Notes: a model not told the origin generated them from the sequence alone. DNA of 36,539 bases from an uncultured Porphyromonadaceae bacterium (GCA_946553045.1 CAMNRO010000025.1:1-36539); one strand, 5' to 3'; positions 1 through 8,540 are shown, counted from the stretch's first letter. Numbers and translations are program-made.

Positions 1-155
1 TATAATCTTTGGCTGTGAAAAATTTATTTCCCCACTGATTTTCTACTGAGCCCACCGACGCCTTCGGTAACTTCAAAATCCGTGTACGCACCGGCCAGAC
101 CCTCGAATTCAGCTACGTAGGCTACAAGACAGTCCTGGTCAAAGCCGCCAACGGC
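1..155 (+). other. Junction or truncation at the 5' side of the first susC
   Basis: In the susC reading frame there is a TGA stop at 36-38 and no ATG, GTG or TTG between it and the ATG at 156. Homology-like coding is nevertheless visible from about position 54: a TDAFGNFKIRV stretch followed by LEFSYVGYKT, which is the end of the carboxypeptidase-D-like regulatory domain found at the start of SusC proteins. The signal peptide and the first half of that domain are missing. The first ~48 bases are AT-rich and do not look like susC coding sequence. Positions 4-11 (AATCTTTG) resemble a -7 box with one mismatch. The break may be a DNA rearrangement within a susC family or a misassembled contig end. 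Confidence 0.6.
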
Positions 156-3100
156 ATGACCGTATATCTCGAGCCCACCACCGAGCAGCTCAACGAACTC
201 GTCGCCATCGGCTACGGCTCCCAGAAACGCGCAAACCTCACCGGCGCCGTATCGACAGTAGATGTGGCCCGCACAATGGAGGCCCGCCCCCAGCAGGACG
301 TGATGAAAGCCCTTCAGGGTGCTGTTCCGGGTCTTACCGTGCTTAACAATACCGGTAATATCAACGGCACACCTTCCGTACAGATTCGTGGTGTCGGTTC
401 TCTTTCCGGCGGTAGCACTTCGCCTCTCTATGTGGTCGACGGTGTGCCTATGGACGACATCTCCTATCTCAACCCCGAGGAAATCAAGGAAATATCCGTA
501 CTTAAGGACGCATCGTCGTCGGCTATCTACGGTTCGCGCGCATCTTTCGGCGTGATTCTCATCAATACCAAGAGTGGTGAGAAGAGAGAAAAGATTCAGG
601 TGAAATATACCAATAACTTTGGCTGGAGTCAGGGTGCGGTTCTTCCTGAAATTCAAGGTTCTGTAGAGCAGATAGAGGCTTCTATCGAGTCTGCCAAGAT
701 GCTCAGCGCCGCCGGTGGCGAATTTTTCGGTATCTACTATACCGACGTGCTGCCCTACGCAAAAAAATGGCGCGAGCAGAACAGCGGCCGCATCACCGAC
801 TATCGCGAGGCTCGTCTCTATCAGGATGAGAACAATATCGGCGATTATTACCTGAATGCCCAGGGCTCAGGCTATCTCCCGTACGCCGATTATGATATCA
901 ACAAGATTTATCTGAACAATGCAACTCCCAGCAGCCAGCACAACGTAAGCCTTACCGGAACTTCGGGCAAGACTACTTTCAATGCTGCTTTCGGCTATGC
1001 AAAACGCCAGAGCCTTGTCAATTTCAACCCCGACGAAGTAACCCGCTACAACGCCAAACTCGACCTTACCGTCGATGTGTTCAAATGGCTTCAGGCCGGT
1101 GCCCGTATCAGCTACAGCCAGCGCAACGTCACAACCCGCAACGTTGGCTCTAATATCTGGGGTACGATATGGCGCTTCCCGGGTTATCTGCAGATGCTCG
1201 GCTACCGCTACGATGACGAGGGCAACGCCTACGACTTCCGCAACCAGATTTCATATCTGCGCGGTTCTGCCCCGATTCCGGTGGTAAACCAGTATACAAG
1301 AATGCAGGCATGGGCAAAAGCTCAGATTCTCCCCGGTCTTTCACTTAACGCCGATTATACCTATACACTGTTCAACAACAACTGCGCGTATGCCTATCTG
1401 CCCTACAAGCAGTGGAACAGCTGGGGCCGTAACCTCTCAACGCCTGTATATGCGGTAACTCCTGCATCGTCGACCTCAACAAAGGACAACACGCACCAGA
1501 CCCGCTGGACAATGAACGTCTACGGCACTTATGAAATCACTGTTGCTAAGGATCACAACTTCAAACTCATGTTGGGTTCGAATGTCGAGCAGAACCGCAG
1601 CAGCTATTTCATGGCCCGCACCAAAGAGCCTCTTGATGTCAATCTTCCCGCAATGAACCTCTATACCGGCGAACTTGTGGCTCCCGGCAGCAGCGACTCG
1701 CACTGGGCTACAGCAGGTTTCTTCGGCCGTTTCAACTACGACTACAAGGGCAAGTATCTTCTGGAATACAACGGCCGCTACGACGGTTCGTCGAAATTCC
1801 CTGCAATGGACCAGTGGGGTTTCTTCCAGTCGGGTTCTGCAGGCTGGCGCTTCTCTGAGGAAAGCTTCTTTGCTCCCATCAAGCACATCTGGAGCAATGG
1901 TAAAATCCGCGCCTCCTACGGTGAAATTGGTAATGAAAATATCGGTACCGACATGTTCATTTCCACAATTGCCACCCATAACATCGACTACATCAACCAT
2001 GCCACCGGCGTGAAATATAACACCGCTACCATGCCGGCTCTGCGCTCGAACTCTCTCACATGGGAACGTATCCGCACTACCGGTGCTGGTCTTGACTTCG
2101 GTTTCTTCAACAATCAGCTTACCGGTAGCATCGACTGGTTCCAGCGCGAAACCAAGGGCATGCTTGCCCCCGGCCAGACCTTGCCAAATATCCTCGGTGC
2201 TTCCGCTCCTAAAAAGAACACAGGCGCTCTCCGCACCCGTGGCTGGGAACTTAACCTTTCGTGGAACCGCTCATTCGGCGACTTCGACGTTTATGCAACC
2301 TTTAATCTCGCAGACAGCCGTACGAAGGTCACCAAGTGGGAAAACAGCACATATTCTCTCACAGAGAATTTCTCCGGTGCTGAATATGGCGCAATCTACG
2401 GTTTCGAGACTGACCGTTACTTTACCAAAGACGACTTCAAGACTGATGCCAACGGCAATTTCCTTAAAGACGACAACGGCCGCTTCATTCCCAAGGACGG
2501 TGTCGCAAACCAGAACGGTATCCGCGAAGGTACGTTCGGCTTCGGCCCCGGCGACATCAAGTATAAGGACCTCAACGGCGACGGCGTGATTTCAGGAGGT
2601 AACCCGACAATGATTGAGCTCAACGGCAAATACTATGTTGAAGGCGACGAAGGTTACGAAGCCGCACTCAAGGACAAAGAGCACACGACTGTGGCAGTCG
2701 GCTCGGCTTACAACCATGGAGATATCCGCAAAATAGGCAACAATCTCCCTCGCTACGAATATGGCTTCCATATCGGCGGCGCATGGAAAGGCATCGACCT
2801 CGACATCTTCTGCCAGGGTATCGGCAAGCGCGACATGTGGACCGTTTCATCTATGGTTATCCCCTTCACACAGGCGCCCAACGATATTTACTATGCAGGC
2901 ATGGAATCGCACAACAGCGTAATTTACGATGACAAGTGGAATATCATCGACTACGTCGTAGACCAGAACAACAAGTACCCCCGCCTCTGGCCCGGCTGCT
3001 ATGACGCCAACGGCGTTCCCGGCCTCGCTCTCCCCGGTGAGAACAACTACCTCCCCCAGACACGCTATCTGCAGGACATCAGCTATCTCCGCGTGAAGAA

Positions 3101-3326
3101 CATCACCCTCGGCTACACCCTCCCTGTAGACTGGACTACCAAGGCATACATACAGCGTGCACGCATCTACTTCAGCGGCGAAAACCTCTTCTTCCTCCAC
3201 CGCGGTAACAAGGGCACAGGATTCGACCCCGAAATCGTGACAACCGAATGGTCCGGTGCCAACACCGTTGGCCGCGCAAACCCCATTCAGCGTACTTTCT
3301 CCTTCGGTATCCAGGTAACTCTCTAA
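39..3326 (+). CDS. SusC/RagA-family TonB-dependent outer-membrane receptor, 5'-truncated
   Basis: Outer-membrane β-barrel that imports oligosaccharides or peptides with its SusD partner, energised by TonB. The frame is open from 39 (after a stop at 36-38), but the first start codon is ATG 156, inside the N-terminal regulatory domain, so the true start is missing. Counting from ATG 156, the TonB-box-like segment (ELVAIGYGSQKR) is at about residues 13-24. The plug domain follows at about 45-140, with PLYVVDGVPM and the DASSSAIYGSRA signature. The rest is barrel, including a calcium-loop-like DLNGDGVISG near residue 805 and a final strand ending FGIQVTL. About 1056 residues follow ATG 156; complete family members are about 1000-1100 and also carry a signal peptide. 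The SusD gene starts 18 bases downstream. Substrate is unknown. Whether this copy is expressed depends on what lies upstream. Confidence 0.93.
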   Translation, partial: FSTEPTDAFGNFKIRVRTGQTLEFSYVGYKTVLVKAANGMTVYLEPTTEQLNELVAIGYGSQKRANLTGAVSTVDVARTMEARPQQDVMKALQGAVPGLTVLNNTGNINGTPSVQIRGVGSLSGGSTSPLYVVDGVPMDDISYLNPEEIKEISVLKDASSSAIYGSRASFGVILINTKSGEKREKIQVKYTNNFGWSQGAVLPEIQGSVEQIEASIESAKMLSAAGGEFFGIYYTDVLPYAKKWREQNSGRITDYREARLYQDENNIGDYYLNAQGSGYLPYADYDINKIYLNNATPSSQHNVSLTGTSGKTTFNAAFGYAKRQSLVNFNPDEVTRYNAKLDLTVDVFKWLQAGARISYSQRNVTTRNVGSNIWGTIWRFPGYLQMLGYRYDDEGNAYDFRNQISYLRGSAPIPVVNQYTRMQAWAKAQILPGLSLNADYTYTLFNNNCAYAYLPYKQWNSWGRNLSTPVYAVTPASSTSTKDNTHQTRWTMNVYGTYEITVAKDHNFKLMLGSNVEQNRSSYFMARTKEPLDVNLPAMNLYTGELVAPGSSDSHWATAGFFGRFNYDYKGKYLLEYNGRYDGSSKFPAMDQWGFFQSGSAGWRFSEESFFAPIKHIWSNGKIRASYGEIGNENIGTDMFISTIATHNIDYINHATGVKYNTATMPALRSNSLTWERIRTTGAGLDFGFFNNQLTGSIDWFQRETKGMLAPGQTLPNILGASAPKKNTGALRTRGWELNLSWNRSFGDFDVYATFNLADSRTKVTKWENSTYSLTENFSGAEYGAIYGFETDRYFTKDDFKTDANGNFLKDDNGRFIPKDGVANQNGIREGTFGFGPGDIKYKDLNGDGVISGGNPTMIELNGKYYVEGDEGYEAALKDKEHTTVAVGSAYNHGDIRKIGNNLPRYEYGFHIGGAWKGIDLDIFCQGIGKRDMWTVSSMVIPFTQAPNDIYYAGMESHNSVIYDDKWNIIDYVVDQNNKYPRLWPGCYDANGVPGLALPGENNYLPQTRYLQDISYLRVKNITLGYTLPVDWTTKAYIQRARIYFSGENLFFLHRGNKGTGFDPEIVTTEWSGANTVGRANPIQRTFSFGIQVTL

Positions 3327-3344
3327 AGATTAAATCAGTCTAAA

Positions 3345-5111
3345 ATGAAAAAATCAATTATAATTTCTGCTCTGGCGATAGCTGCCATGGGAATGTCGTC
3401 GTGCGATGACTTCCTCAACGACAACCGCTACCCCCTCGACAAGCAGACAGATAATCCATCTTACTGGAACAACGAGGCTAACGTACAGAAACAGTGCGAC
3501 AACCTCTATCTGAACTTCTCGGGCTATGCTTCGAGCCAGTTCTACTTTGCCACCCGCAGCGACAACAATGCTTCCGGCACCGGAGGTGGCTTTGTTGACT
3601 GGATCAACACCAACGTGCCGAGCGCGTCCCCGTCCTGGAGTTCGCCCTATGAGGTAATCCGCCAGTGCAACTTCATAATCAATAAGGTGCCTGCATCTAC
3701 CCTCACCGAGTCTCAGAAAGGCAAGTTTATCGGCATCGCGCGTCTTATCCGCGCCCAGCAGTACTATTGGCTTGTCCGCGCATATGGCGACGTGCAGTAC
3801 ACCGCCGATATAATCGACCCGGCCGACACCGAAGCCCTCATGTCGCCCAGAGTGGACCGCGATGTAGTGATGGACAAGGTATACGAAGACCTCGACTATG
3901 CCTGCAAAAACATAGGCCCCGGCTCCAAGACAACATGGAGTTCCGACCTCGCCAATGCGATGACTGCCGAAATCTGTCTCTATGAAGGCACATACTGCAA
4001 ATACCGCACTCTCGAGGAAAACTACAAGGCCGCAGACCCCGCCCGCGCCGAAAAGTACCTCGGCTATGCCGCTGCCGCAGCTAAGGCCGTGATGGATAAG
4101 AACTACTCGCTCAACGCTTCTTATATAGGAAACTACAACTCGGTTTCGCTCGAAAGCAACCCCGAAATGATTTTCTATAAGGAATACAAAATCGCACTTC
4201 TCACACACAGCCAGATTAACTACACCGTTCAGACCACTATGATTGCCGGTATGAGCAAGGATGCTTTCGACAGCTACCTCTTCAAAGACGGTCTGCCGCT
4301 TAGCAGGACAACCTGCAATAAGAACGATGCCGGCTATGTGAAGAAAGGTATTATCGACGGTGTCGGCGCCACCGCAATCATCGGCGACGAACTCTATATC
4401 GGCGATGTTCTGGCCGAACGCGACCAGCGCCTCTATCAGACCATCGACACCTGCCTCGGCTACGGCGGTACTCCGACCCCCGAAAAACCCGACGCAGGCA
4501 TGACTTGGGCTCGTGTAGGCTCCGCTCGTCTGTTCTCAAGCTCCGGTTATCTCACCCGCAAGTTCGATAACCCCGAAGACATCGACTGGCAGTACCGTCA
4601 GGCCGGCAACTATACATGCGCGCCCATTTATTGGCTCTCTTATGTATACTGCATGTATGCCGAGGCCAAGGCTGAGCTCGGCACCCTTACCGACGAAGAC
4701 CTCAACATCTCCATCAACAAACTCTATGCCCGCGCAGGCCTGCCTAACCAGACCGTGGCATCGCTCAAGGAAATCGGAGACACCGCCAACAACATGGGCG
4801 TGAGCAGCCTTATCTGGGAGGTTCGCCGCTGCCGTCGTTGCGAGCTCATGTTCGACCGTGACTTCCGCTACTGGGACCTTATCCGCTGGCATCAGCTCGA
4901 CAAGCTTGACAATGTCAAGTATCCCAATATCCGCCTCGGTGCAAACATCAAGAACGGCAATGCTCCTTATGCTTACATGAGCGGCGACTACATGCTTGCA
5001 ACTCCGAACAACAATCGTGTTTTCGAGGCTCGCCAGTATCTCTATCCCGTTCCTCAGAATCAGATCAACCTGACATTCGGCGCAATCACCCAGAATGCTC
5101 TTTGGAAATAA
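3345..5111 (+). CDS. SusD/RagB-family surface lipoprotein
   Basis: A 588-residue nutrient-binding lipoprotein that forms the lid of the SusC barrel encoded just upstream. The N-terminus is a lipoprotein signal with the lipobox MSSC (Cys20), followed by acidic residues (DD), as is usual for surface-exported Bacteroidota lipoproteins. The TPR-like core is recognisable from IGIARLIRAQQYYWLVRAYG at about residues 125-145. The C-terminal part has the SusD hallmarks ELMFDRDFRYWDLIRW and a final QYLYPVPQNQINLT. The start is the ATG at 3345, 18 bases after the susC stop, so the two are co-transcribed. A strong hairpin follows 21 bases after the stop and probably ends or attenuates the transcript. Ligand is not predictable from sequence alone. 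Confidence 0.95.
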   Translation: MKKSIIISALAIAAMGMSSCDDFLNDNRYPLDKQTDNPSYWNNEANVQKQCDNLYLNFSGYASSQFYFATRSDNNASGTGGGFVDWINTNVPSASPSWSSPYEVIRQCNFIINKVPASTLTESQKGKFIGIARLIRAQQYYWLVRAYGDVQYTADIIDPADTEALMSPRVDRDVVMDKVYEDLDYACKNIGPGSKTTWSSDLANAMTAEICLYEGTYCKYRTLEENYKAADPARAEKYLGYAAAAAKAVMDKNYSLNASYIGNYNSVSLESNPEMIFYKEYKIALLTHSQINYTVQTTMIAGMSKDAFDSYLFKDGLPLSRTTCNKNDAGYVKKGIIDGVGATAIIGDELYIGDVLAERDQRLYQTIDTCLGYGGTPTPEKPDAGMTWARVGSARLFSSSGYLTRKFDNPEDIDWQYRQAGNYTCAPIYWLSYVYCMYAEAKAELGTLTDEDLNISINKLYARAGLPNQTVASLKEIGDTANNMGVSSLIWEVRRCRRCELMFDRDFRYWDLIRWHQLDKLDNVKYPNIRLGANIKNGNAPYAYMSGDYMLATPNNNRVFEARQYLYPVPQNQINLTFGAITQNALWK

Positions 5112-5132
5112 GATTTAAATCCTGAATATGAC

Positions 5133-5160
5133 AAAAGGCGCGCCCCGTGTGCGCCTTTTG
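5133..5160 (+). terminator. Intrinsic terminator after susD
   Basis: A perfect 9-bp stem, AAAAGGCGC (5133-5141) with GCGCCTTTT (5151-5159), has a 9-base loop and runs into TTTTGTTTTG. Because it sits between susD and the phosphoesterase gene, it probably reduces but may not abolish expression of the latter. A possible GTG start at 5147 lies in its loop and is not credible as a start. Confidence 0.85.
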
Positions 5161-5173
5161 TTTTGAAAATGAT

Positions 5174-6703
5174 ATGAGAACCTTTCCATTACTTCTTTTT
5201 TCCTGTTTTTCATTGATATGCCGGGGCGGCATAGTGTCGGGCACCGTCGAGGCCGATGGGCAGCCTATGGTCGGCGTGCCCGTTTCTGACGGTTATGAGA
5301 TTGTATATACCGATGGCGAAGGGCGCTACAGTATGGAGACCGACAAGACGCTCGGTCTGATTTTTGTGAGCACTCCTTCGGGCTATGAGCCGGCGACGTG
5401 TCATGGCAACAGGCCGGATTTCTGGCGTCTGCTGACTACGCCCGCCGATGAGCCGGAGACGGTCGACTTTAAGCTGCGTGCTGTCGACGACAGCCGATTC
5501 GCCTTCGTCGCTATGGCCGACAACCAGATAAGCAACCGCCATGGCGAGGTCAATTGCTTCGTAAATACCACCGTTCCCGATGTCAATGCGACTCTCGATT
5601 CGCTCCGGACCGCCGGACTCGACCCCTTTGTGATTCTTCTCGGCGACCAGGCGCACGACTGCTACTGGAAGTCGAACCGCTACGGTCTGCCGCAGGCCTA
5701 CAGCGACATAGAGCGTATCAACGCACGCGTCTACAGCGTTATGGGCAATCACGACCACGACCCCACGGCGATGAACGATATCGATGCCGGTGCCGAGTGG
5801 CGCCGCTTTGTCGGACCGGAATATTACTCGTTCGACAAGGGCGGAGTCCACTTCGTGATGCTCGATGATGAGGAAATTGTAGATAATGGCCCCACGCTCA
5901 GCAAGGACGGCGAGTGCGTGTATAAAAACAAGGTGCGCGAGCCGCAGATGGAATGGCTTCGCAAGGACCTGGAGCGCGTAGCCCCCTCGACGCCGGTGGT
6001 TCTTGCCATGCATGCGCCTCTGTTGCCCTCGCCCGGCATGGACGCCGAGTGGCGTCTGGTCAACGGTGCCGGTGTTGCCGCCCTGCTGGCGAAATTCGAC
6101 CATGTCGAAATCATTTCGGGCCATACGCACATCAGCTATGCCGCCGAGAAGGCCAATATGCACGAGACCAACTATGGAGCCGTGTGCGGTTCATGGTGGC
6201 TCAACGCACGTGTGGAGCTCGGCAACGACAATAACCTTTGCCGCGAGGGCACCCCGTCGGGCTATGCCGTGTGGGATTTCGACAATGGCCGCTTCAGCAA
6301 CTATTTCAAGGGCACAGGCTACGACCGCAGTGTGGTAATGCGCATTTACGACCTCGACAATGTGGCTATTGACAACGACCAGATTGCCGCCGAGTTTGCT
6401 CCCGGCCGCAAGAAAACCAACGAAATCCTCGTAAACGTGTGGGGCTACGGTCCGGGCTGGAATGTAGAGATTTTCGAGGGTAAGAAAGCGCTCAAGGTCG
6501 AACGTGTGCGCTCGAAAGACCCCTTGTTCCTGGAATCGTGTCCGGTGCCCTATATGGCGCTTGGCAATGAGCTTATCGGCACTGTCCGCCCCGTATTTTC
6601 ATGGCATTTCTTCAAGGCTCGGGCTTCGCGTCGCCATGGCGAAATCACCGTGAAAGTCACCGACCGCTTCGGCCGCACATATCAGCAGCATTTAAGCCGG
6701 TGA
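5174..6703 (+). CDS. Secreted calcineurin-like metallophosphoesterase with N-terminal regulatory domain
   Basis: A 509-residue predicted exported phosphoesterase. ATG 5174 is chosen because it begins a signal peptide (MRTFPLLLFSCFSLIC); the longer frame from GTG 5147 starts in a terminator loop. Residues ~20-100 form a β-sandwich like the MetallophosN/carboxypeptidase-regulatory fold (VSGTVEADGQP, YTDGEGRYSM). The catalytic metal-binding motifs follow in order: ADNQ (Asp116, with Gln118 where many relatives have His), LGDQAHD (157-158 region), GNHDHD (191-196), MHAP (His280) and GHTH (316-319). The ~150 C-terminal residues are a further β-rich domain typical of this Bacteroidota subfamily. 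It follows a SusCD pair, so a role in removing phosphate from captured glycans or glycolipids is plausible but inferred. Substrate unknown. Confidence 0.9.
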   Translation: MRTFPLLLFSCFSLICRGGIVSGTVEADGQPMVGVPVSDGYEIVYTDGEGRYSMETDKTLGLIFVSTPSGYEPATCHGNRPDFWRLLTTPADEPETVDFKLRAVDDSRFAFVAMADNQISNRHGEVNCFVNTTVPDVNATLDSLRTAGLDPFVILLGDQAHDCYWKSNRYGLPQAYSDIERINARVYSVMGNHDHDPTAMNDIDAGAEWRRFVGPEYYSFDKGGVHFVMLDDEEIVDNGPTLSKDGECVYKNKVREPQMEWLRKDLERVAPSTPVVLAMHAPLLPSPGMDAEWRLVNGAGVAALLAKFDHVEIISGHTHISYAAEKANMHETNYGAVCGSWWLNARVELGNDNNLCREGTPSGYAVWDFDNGRFSNYFKGTGYDRSVVMRIYDLDNVAIDNDQIAAEFAPGRKKTNEILVNVWGYGPGWNVEIFEGKKALKVERVRSKDPLFLESCPVPYMALGNELIGTVRPVFSWHFFKARASRRHGEITVKVTDRFGRTYQQHLSR

Positions 6704-6708
6704 GTTTG

Positions 6709-6756
6709 GGCGGCTGGGCTATTAGGCTGTTAGGCTGACGGGCTGCTAAGCGGTTA
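6709..6756 (+). repeat. Left arm of an 8-bp repeat array
   Basis: Six degenerate octamers in exact 8-base register follow the phosphoesterase stop, with the form GGCTGTTA / GGCTGACG / GGCTGCTA. They are the reverse-complement family of the long array at 6831-7036; for example, GGCTGACGGGCTG at 6733-6745 is perfectly complementary to 6838-6850. The two arms enclose the terminator at 6768-6805. Confidence 0.85.
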
Positions 6757-6767
6757 AGAACCAATAA

Positions 6768-6805
6768 AAAGGTCCTTAGGGTCTTTAACGACCTTAAGGA
6801 CCTTT
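6768..6805. terminator. Bidirectional terminator between convergent genes
   Basis: A 16-bp stem (6768-6783 with 6790-6805) has a 6-base loop TTTAAC and a single G·U pair. A-rich sequence precedes it and T-rich sequence follows it, so it can act on both strands. It separates the rightward phosphoesterase gene from leftward rubrerythrin and lies at the centre of the inverted octamer arms. Confidence 0.85.
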
Positions 6806-6830
6806 ATGATTTTAAAATTGAGCGCATTAT

Positions 6831-7036
6831 AGCCCGTCAGCCCGTCAGCCCGTCAGCCGGTCAGCCGGTCAGCCGGTCAGCCCGTCAGCCGGTCAGCCCG
6901 TCAGCCCGTCAGCCGGTCAGCCCGTCAGCTCGTCAGCCCGTCAACTCGTCAGCTCGTCAGCCCGTCAGCCTGTCAGCCCGTCAGCCCGTCAACTCGTCAG
7001 CCCGTCAGCCTGTCAGCCCGTCAGCCCGTCAGCTCA
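6831..7036 (+). repeat. Right arm: 25 tandem 8-bp repeats
   Basis: Twenty-five consecutive octamers of the form AGCCCGTC occupy 6831-7030, and a partial unit ends at 7036. Variants are AGCCGGTC, AGCTCGTC, AACTCGTC and AGCCTGTC. All changes are confined to positions 2, 4 and 5; positions 1, 3, 6, 7 and 8 never vary. On the minus strand each unit contains TGAC, and the last partial unit supplies the TGA stop codon of rubrerythrin. Confidence 0.95.
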
Positions 7037-7612
7037 ATAATCCATTCCCATGTAGTGCTGGTAGGGGTGGTCGCAGGCGGGGCATTCCTCGGGGGGAGTG
7101 GTGCCTTCATATTCGTAGCCGCAGACGAGGCACTTCCAGGTGATTTTTTTATTGCGTTTCCATACCGTGCCTTCCTCTACTTGCTTGAGATAGTGGAGGA
7201 AACGTTTGCGGTGCGATTCCTCTATTTCTGCAATAGCGCGGAAATGGCCTGCGATATCGTCGAAACCCTCTTCTTCGGCAACCTTGGCGGCAGCCGTGTA
7301 TAGCTTCACACCTTCGAATTCCTCTTCGCGGGCGGCGGTGGCAAGGTTTTCAGCCGTAGTGCCGATAACGCCGGCATCGACATCGAGAGGCACCTGAACC
7401 GAGCCTCCCTGAAGGAATTTGAAGTAGACTTTTGCGTGTCGGAGCTCATTGGCGGCAGTTTCTCTGAACACTTCACCGATGGGGAAGTATTCCTCTTTAT
7501 CGGCCTGTGAGGCGTAGAATGTATATCGTGAATATGCAGCCGATTCAGCCATATAGGCCGTTACCAGATTTTTTTCTGTGCGTGTGCCTTTGATATCTTT
7601 TGCTTTTGTCAT
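7034..7612 (-). CDS. rbr: Rubrerythrin (peroxide-scavenging non-haem iron protein)
   Basis: A 192-residue cytoplasmic protein that reduces hydrogen peroxide at a di-iron site, using electrons passed through its rubredoxin centre. This is the usual oxidative-stress defence of anaerobic Bacteroidales. The four-helix ferritin-like domain carries the iron ligands in MAES (Glu23), ETAANELRHAK (Glu56, His59) and EIEESHRKRF. The C-terminal rubredoxin-like domain has CLVC (Cys161, Cys164) and CPAC (Cys177, Cys180). Length and domain order are normal. The stop codon lies inside the 8-bp repeat array, so the repeats form the 3' end of the transcript. The gene appears monocistronic; a terminator at 7654-7681 separates it from the kinase gene upstream. 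Confidence 0.97.
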   Translation of the reverse strand: MTKAKDIKGTRTEKNLVTAYMAESAAYSRYTFYASQADKEEYFPIGEVFRETAANELRHAKVYFKFLQGGSVQVPLDVDAGVIGTTAENLATAAREEEFEGVKLYTAAAKVAEEEGFDDIAGHFRAIAEIEESHRKRFLHYLKQVEEGTVWKRNKKITWKCLVCGYEYEGTTPPEECPACDHPYQHYMGMDY

Positions 7613-7653
7613 GTCAGAGAGTTTTTTAGTTCTTGAGTCTGCTATAAAAACAA

Positions 7654-7681
7654 GAAACCGCGGACTAAGGTTCGCGGTTTC
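7654..7681 (-). terminator. Terminator of the protease-kinase operon
   Basis: A perfect 9-bp stem, GAAACCGCG (7654-7662) with CGCGGTTTC (7673-7681), has a 10-base loop. Read on the minus strand it is followed by TTGTTTTTA, as expected for termination of the leftward protease-kinase transcript. Confidence 0.85.
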
Positions 7682-7703
7682 CTGTCAAATCAGTGTTCAG
7701 ATA

Positions 7704-8540
7704 TCAGTCGGCAGAGTGATACTCTATCAGGCCGGGCATTGAATAGCGGATTATTTTTGCTATTTCGGCACCGTAGTCGGCGGCCGCTTTCACAAGTATA
7801 TCCTTGAAAAGAACGCACGTAGACCCAACGAAGCATATCGGATTCTCCTTGTAGGGGTATGCCCATATGTTTCGGTTGAAGAATCGCATGAATGCATCGT
7901 AGATAAGGTCGTAGACATACGGCTCGTCTACGTGCTCGGCCAGAAATGCGGAGTATCGCGATAGTGTGCGGCTCGGCAGCGGGCTGGTGTAGACTTCGTC
8001 CATCAGCATGTTTGGCGTCACTTCGTATTTCTCATAAAATGCGCGGGCTATCGACGCCGGAGCGAGGCCTTTGAGAATGTCTGCGATAAAGGTCTTGCCC
8101 AGATAGGCTCCTGAGCCTTCGTCGCCGAGTATGAAGCCCAGTGGAGACACTGTCTTCACTATCTCCGAGCCGTCGTAGAGGCACGAGTTGGAGCCAGTGC
8201 CGAGTATGCATGCGAGGCCGGGCTTGCGCACCAGAAGGCCGCGTGCAGCCCCGAGAAGGTCGCTCTGTACGGTCACGGGAGTCTTGAACTGCGCCACAAG
8301 CGACGATTCCATTATCTTGTTCTTCTCTTTCGACGAGCATCCGGCTCCGTAGAAGTACACATGATCCCAGCGGCGCCGGAAGAAAGCTTCGGGCAGCTCC
8401 AGACGCACCGCGTGCGATATTTCGCGGCGAGTCTGGAAGAAAGGGTTGAGGCCGGTGGTGAATGCGTGCTCGACGATTTCCGTGCCGTCGACCAGAGCCC
8501 ATTCCGTGCGTGTGCTGCTGCTTTCGGCTATTATTTTCAT
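7704..8540 (-). CDS. BadF/BadG/BcrA/BcrD-family ATPase, probable N-acetylglucosamine-type kinase
   Basis: A 278-residue member of the ASKHA (sugar kinase/actin) superfamily. Relatives phosphorylate N-acetylhexosamines released from cell-wall or host glycans. Visible motifs are the N-terminal phosphate-1 loop (residues 5-12, ESSSTRTE), a likely catalytic Asp94 in QSDLLGAARG, the phosphate-2 loop LGTGSNS (113-119) and GDEGSGAYLG (139-148). The first loop is unusual: the family normally reads D-x-G-S/G-T-x-T, whereas here Asp is Glu6 and the Gly is Ser. Activity may therefore differ. The start codon overlaps the tricorn protease stop by 4 bases (ATGA), so the two are translationally coupled. The exact sugar is inferred only. 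Confidence 0.8.
   Translation of the reverse strand: MKIIAESSSTRTEWALVDGTEIVEHAFTTGLNPFFQTRREISHAVRLELPEAFFRRRWDHVYFYGAGCSSKEKNKIMESSLVAQFKTPVTVQSDLLGAARGLLVRKPGLACILGTGSNSCLYDGSEIVKTVSPLGFILGDEGSGAYLGKTFIADILKGLAPASIARAFYEKYEVTPNMLMDEVYTSPLPSRTLSRYSAFLAEHVDEPYVYDLIYDAFMRFFNRNIWAYPYKENPICFVGSTCVLFKDILVKAAADYGAEIAKIIRYSMPGLIEYHSAD

Noticed and set aside
5147-5173. Upstream GTG start for the phosphoesterase
   Set aside because: It lies in the loop of the susD terminator and would place nine residues before a clear signal peptide.
6831-7036. CRISPR array
   Set aside because: The repeats are 8-bp tandem units with no spacers, and there are no cas genes in the window.
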